Translations under genes and position numbers: made by a program
Part shown: positions 63,756 through 64,000 of the stretch, one piece after another
Layout of the letters: every line of letters begins with the position of its first letter
Position numbering within the stretch: position 1 is the stretch's first letter
Origin: Galerina marginata
Lineage: Eukaryota > Basidiomycota > Agaricomycetes > Agaricales > Galerinaceae
Direction: 5' to 3'
Length of the DNA: 64,000 nt
Assembly (NCBI GenBank): GCA_023014335.1
Contig: JAECYW010000020.1
Coordinates: 1,302,001 to 1,366,000, forward strand
Notes under the pieces: model-generated
Seen by the model: the letters and a program-made list of their open reading frames with translations, nothing else
The model's database searches: none
Told to the model about the DNA's origin: nothing

Positions 63756-64000
63756 TAATAATCTAAGTCGTCAACTAGTCCTGCTAGTTGTGTTACACGT
63801 AACAACTCCCATGGTAACAGACGGTAACAGATTCCTGAGAGTTTAATAATCTAAGTCTTCAATAACACCTTGTTATTTGTTCCGTTCCGGGGAACAGCTT
63901 TTCAGTGACGGGAACACAATGGGAACAGATTTCTTTAATAATATAAGTTGTCAATAACGAGGGGTTATTGAGTTACCCGTAACAACTCCCACGGTAACAG
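63756..64000. repeat. Array unit B', cut by the window end
   Basis: Starts at module m4 and reaches into m6. Confidence 0.85.

Larger units (their letters stand above)
18054..64000. repeat. Giant head-to-tail modular repeat array (at least 45.9 kb)
   Basis: The whole right part of the window is made of units starting with TAATAATCTAAGTC. Unit order and exact lengths repeat with a 21,749-bp period. Landmark blocks recur unchanged in every unit. The only base change I noticed between units is A or G at the site 19143 in the first unit (22197 in the second), and this change also follows the 21,749-bp period. All units point the same way. No credible protein, tRNA or telomere repeat was seen inside. 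The right end is outside the window. Confidence 0.95.
61552..64000. repeat. Higher-order repeat copy 3, partial, with altered order
   Basis: This copy opens with a C unit where copies 1 and 2 have A-B, then enters B'. The order therefore departs from the previous period at its first unit. Confidence 0.9.

Noticed and set aside
18054..64000. CRISPR array
   Set aside because: Repeats are hundreds to thousands of bp, spacers are not unique, no cas genes, and the host is a fungus.
18054..64000. LTR retrotransposon array or rDNA tandem repeat
   Set aside because: No reverse transcriptase, integrase, primer-binding site or LTR ends, and no rRNA-like sequence was recognised.

Overview
The window looks like nuclear DNA of a filamentous basidiomycete, most likely an Agaricomycete. 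The genes are cut by many 49-73 bp GT-AG introns with CTNAC-like branch points. The gene content (F-box/LRR proteins, a Ulp1-type protease, a very large protein of unknown family with UTR introns, a SET-domain protein) also fits that group. No bacterial or viral genes, tRNA, rRNA or CRISPR array were seen.

Region 1 (1-18053) is mixed gene and intergenic DNA. By reading through splice sites I rebuilt a six-exon gene ending in a zinc-ribbon-like motif (760-2479, +); a four-exon Ulp1/SENP-type cysteine protease with a complete His-Asp-Gln-Cys active site (3111-4660, -); a two-exon 177-aa orphan (6113-6702, -); a weak four-exon 76-aa candidate (7898-8343, +); an F-box/LRR-like gene (11178-12522, +); an 893-aa intronless orphan with UTR introns on both sides (13879-16560, +); and a decayed F-box/LRR-like fragment (about 16860-17690, +). 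Between them lie a foldback (MITE-like) element, degenerate tandem repeats and a decanucleotide microsatellite. The last item before the array is the C-terminal end of a SET-domain gene (17760-18053, -), cut off where the array begins.

Region 2 (18054-64000, at least 45.9 kb, running off the window) is one head-to-tail repeat array. Units start with a conserved head, TAATAATCTAAGTC, followed by a hairpin. They occur in five forms: full B (3401 bp), B' (B lacking its first 523 bp, 2878 bp), and three versions truncated at different points, A (3054 bp), C (2204 bp, ending in a foreign 256-bp segment) and D (1729 bp). These form an exact higher-order repeat of 21,749 bp, A-B-C-B'-C-B'-D-B, present twice in full (18054-39802 and 39803-61551). 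A third copy starts at 61552 but opens with C instead of A.

Inside each unit is a finer layer: short modules that all begin with the same head, then carry a hairpin whose stem differs between modules but stays paired, then an inverted repeat made from a module-specific box (GGGAAC, GGTAAC or GGCAT), then further scattered copies of that box. No credible protein is encoded in the array. I regard this modular, hairpin-led array, growing out of a broken SET gene, as the candidate undescribed system. A non-autonomous rolling-circle (Helitron/Helentron-like) family or end-added, variably truncated retroelements are both possible origins.
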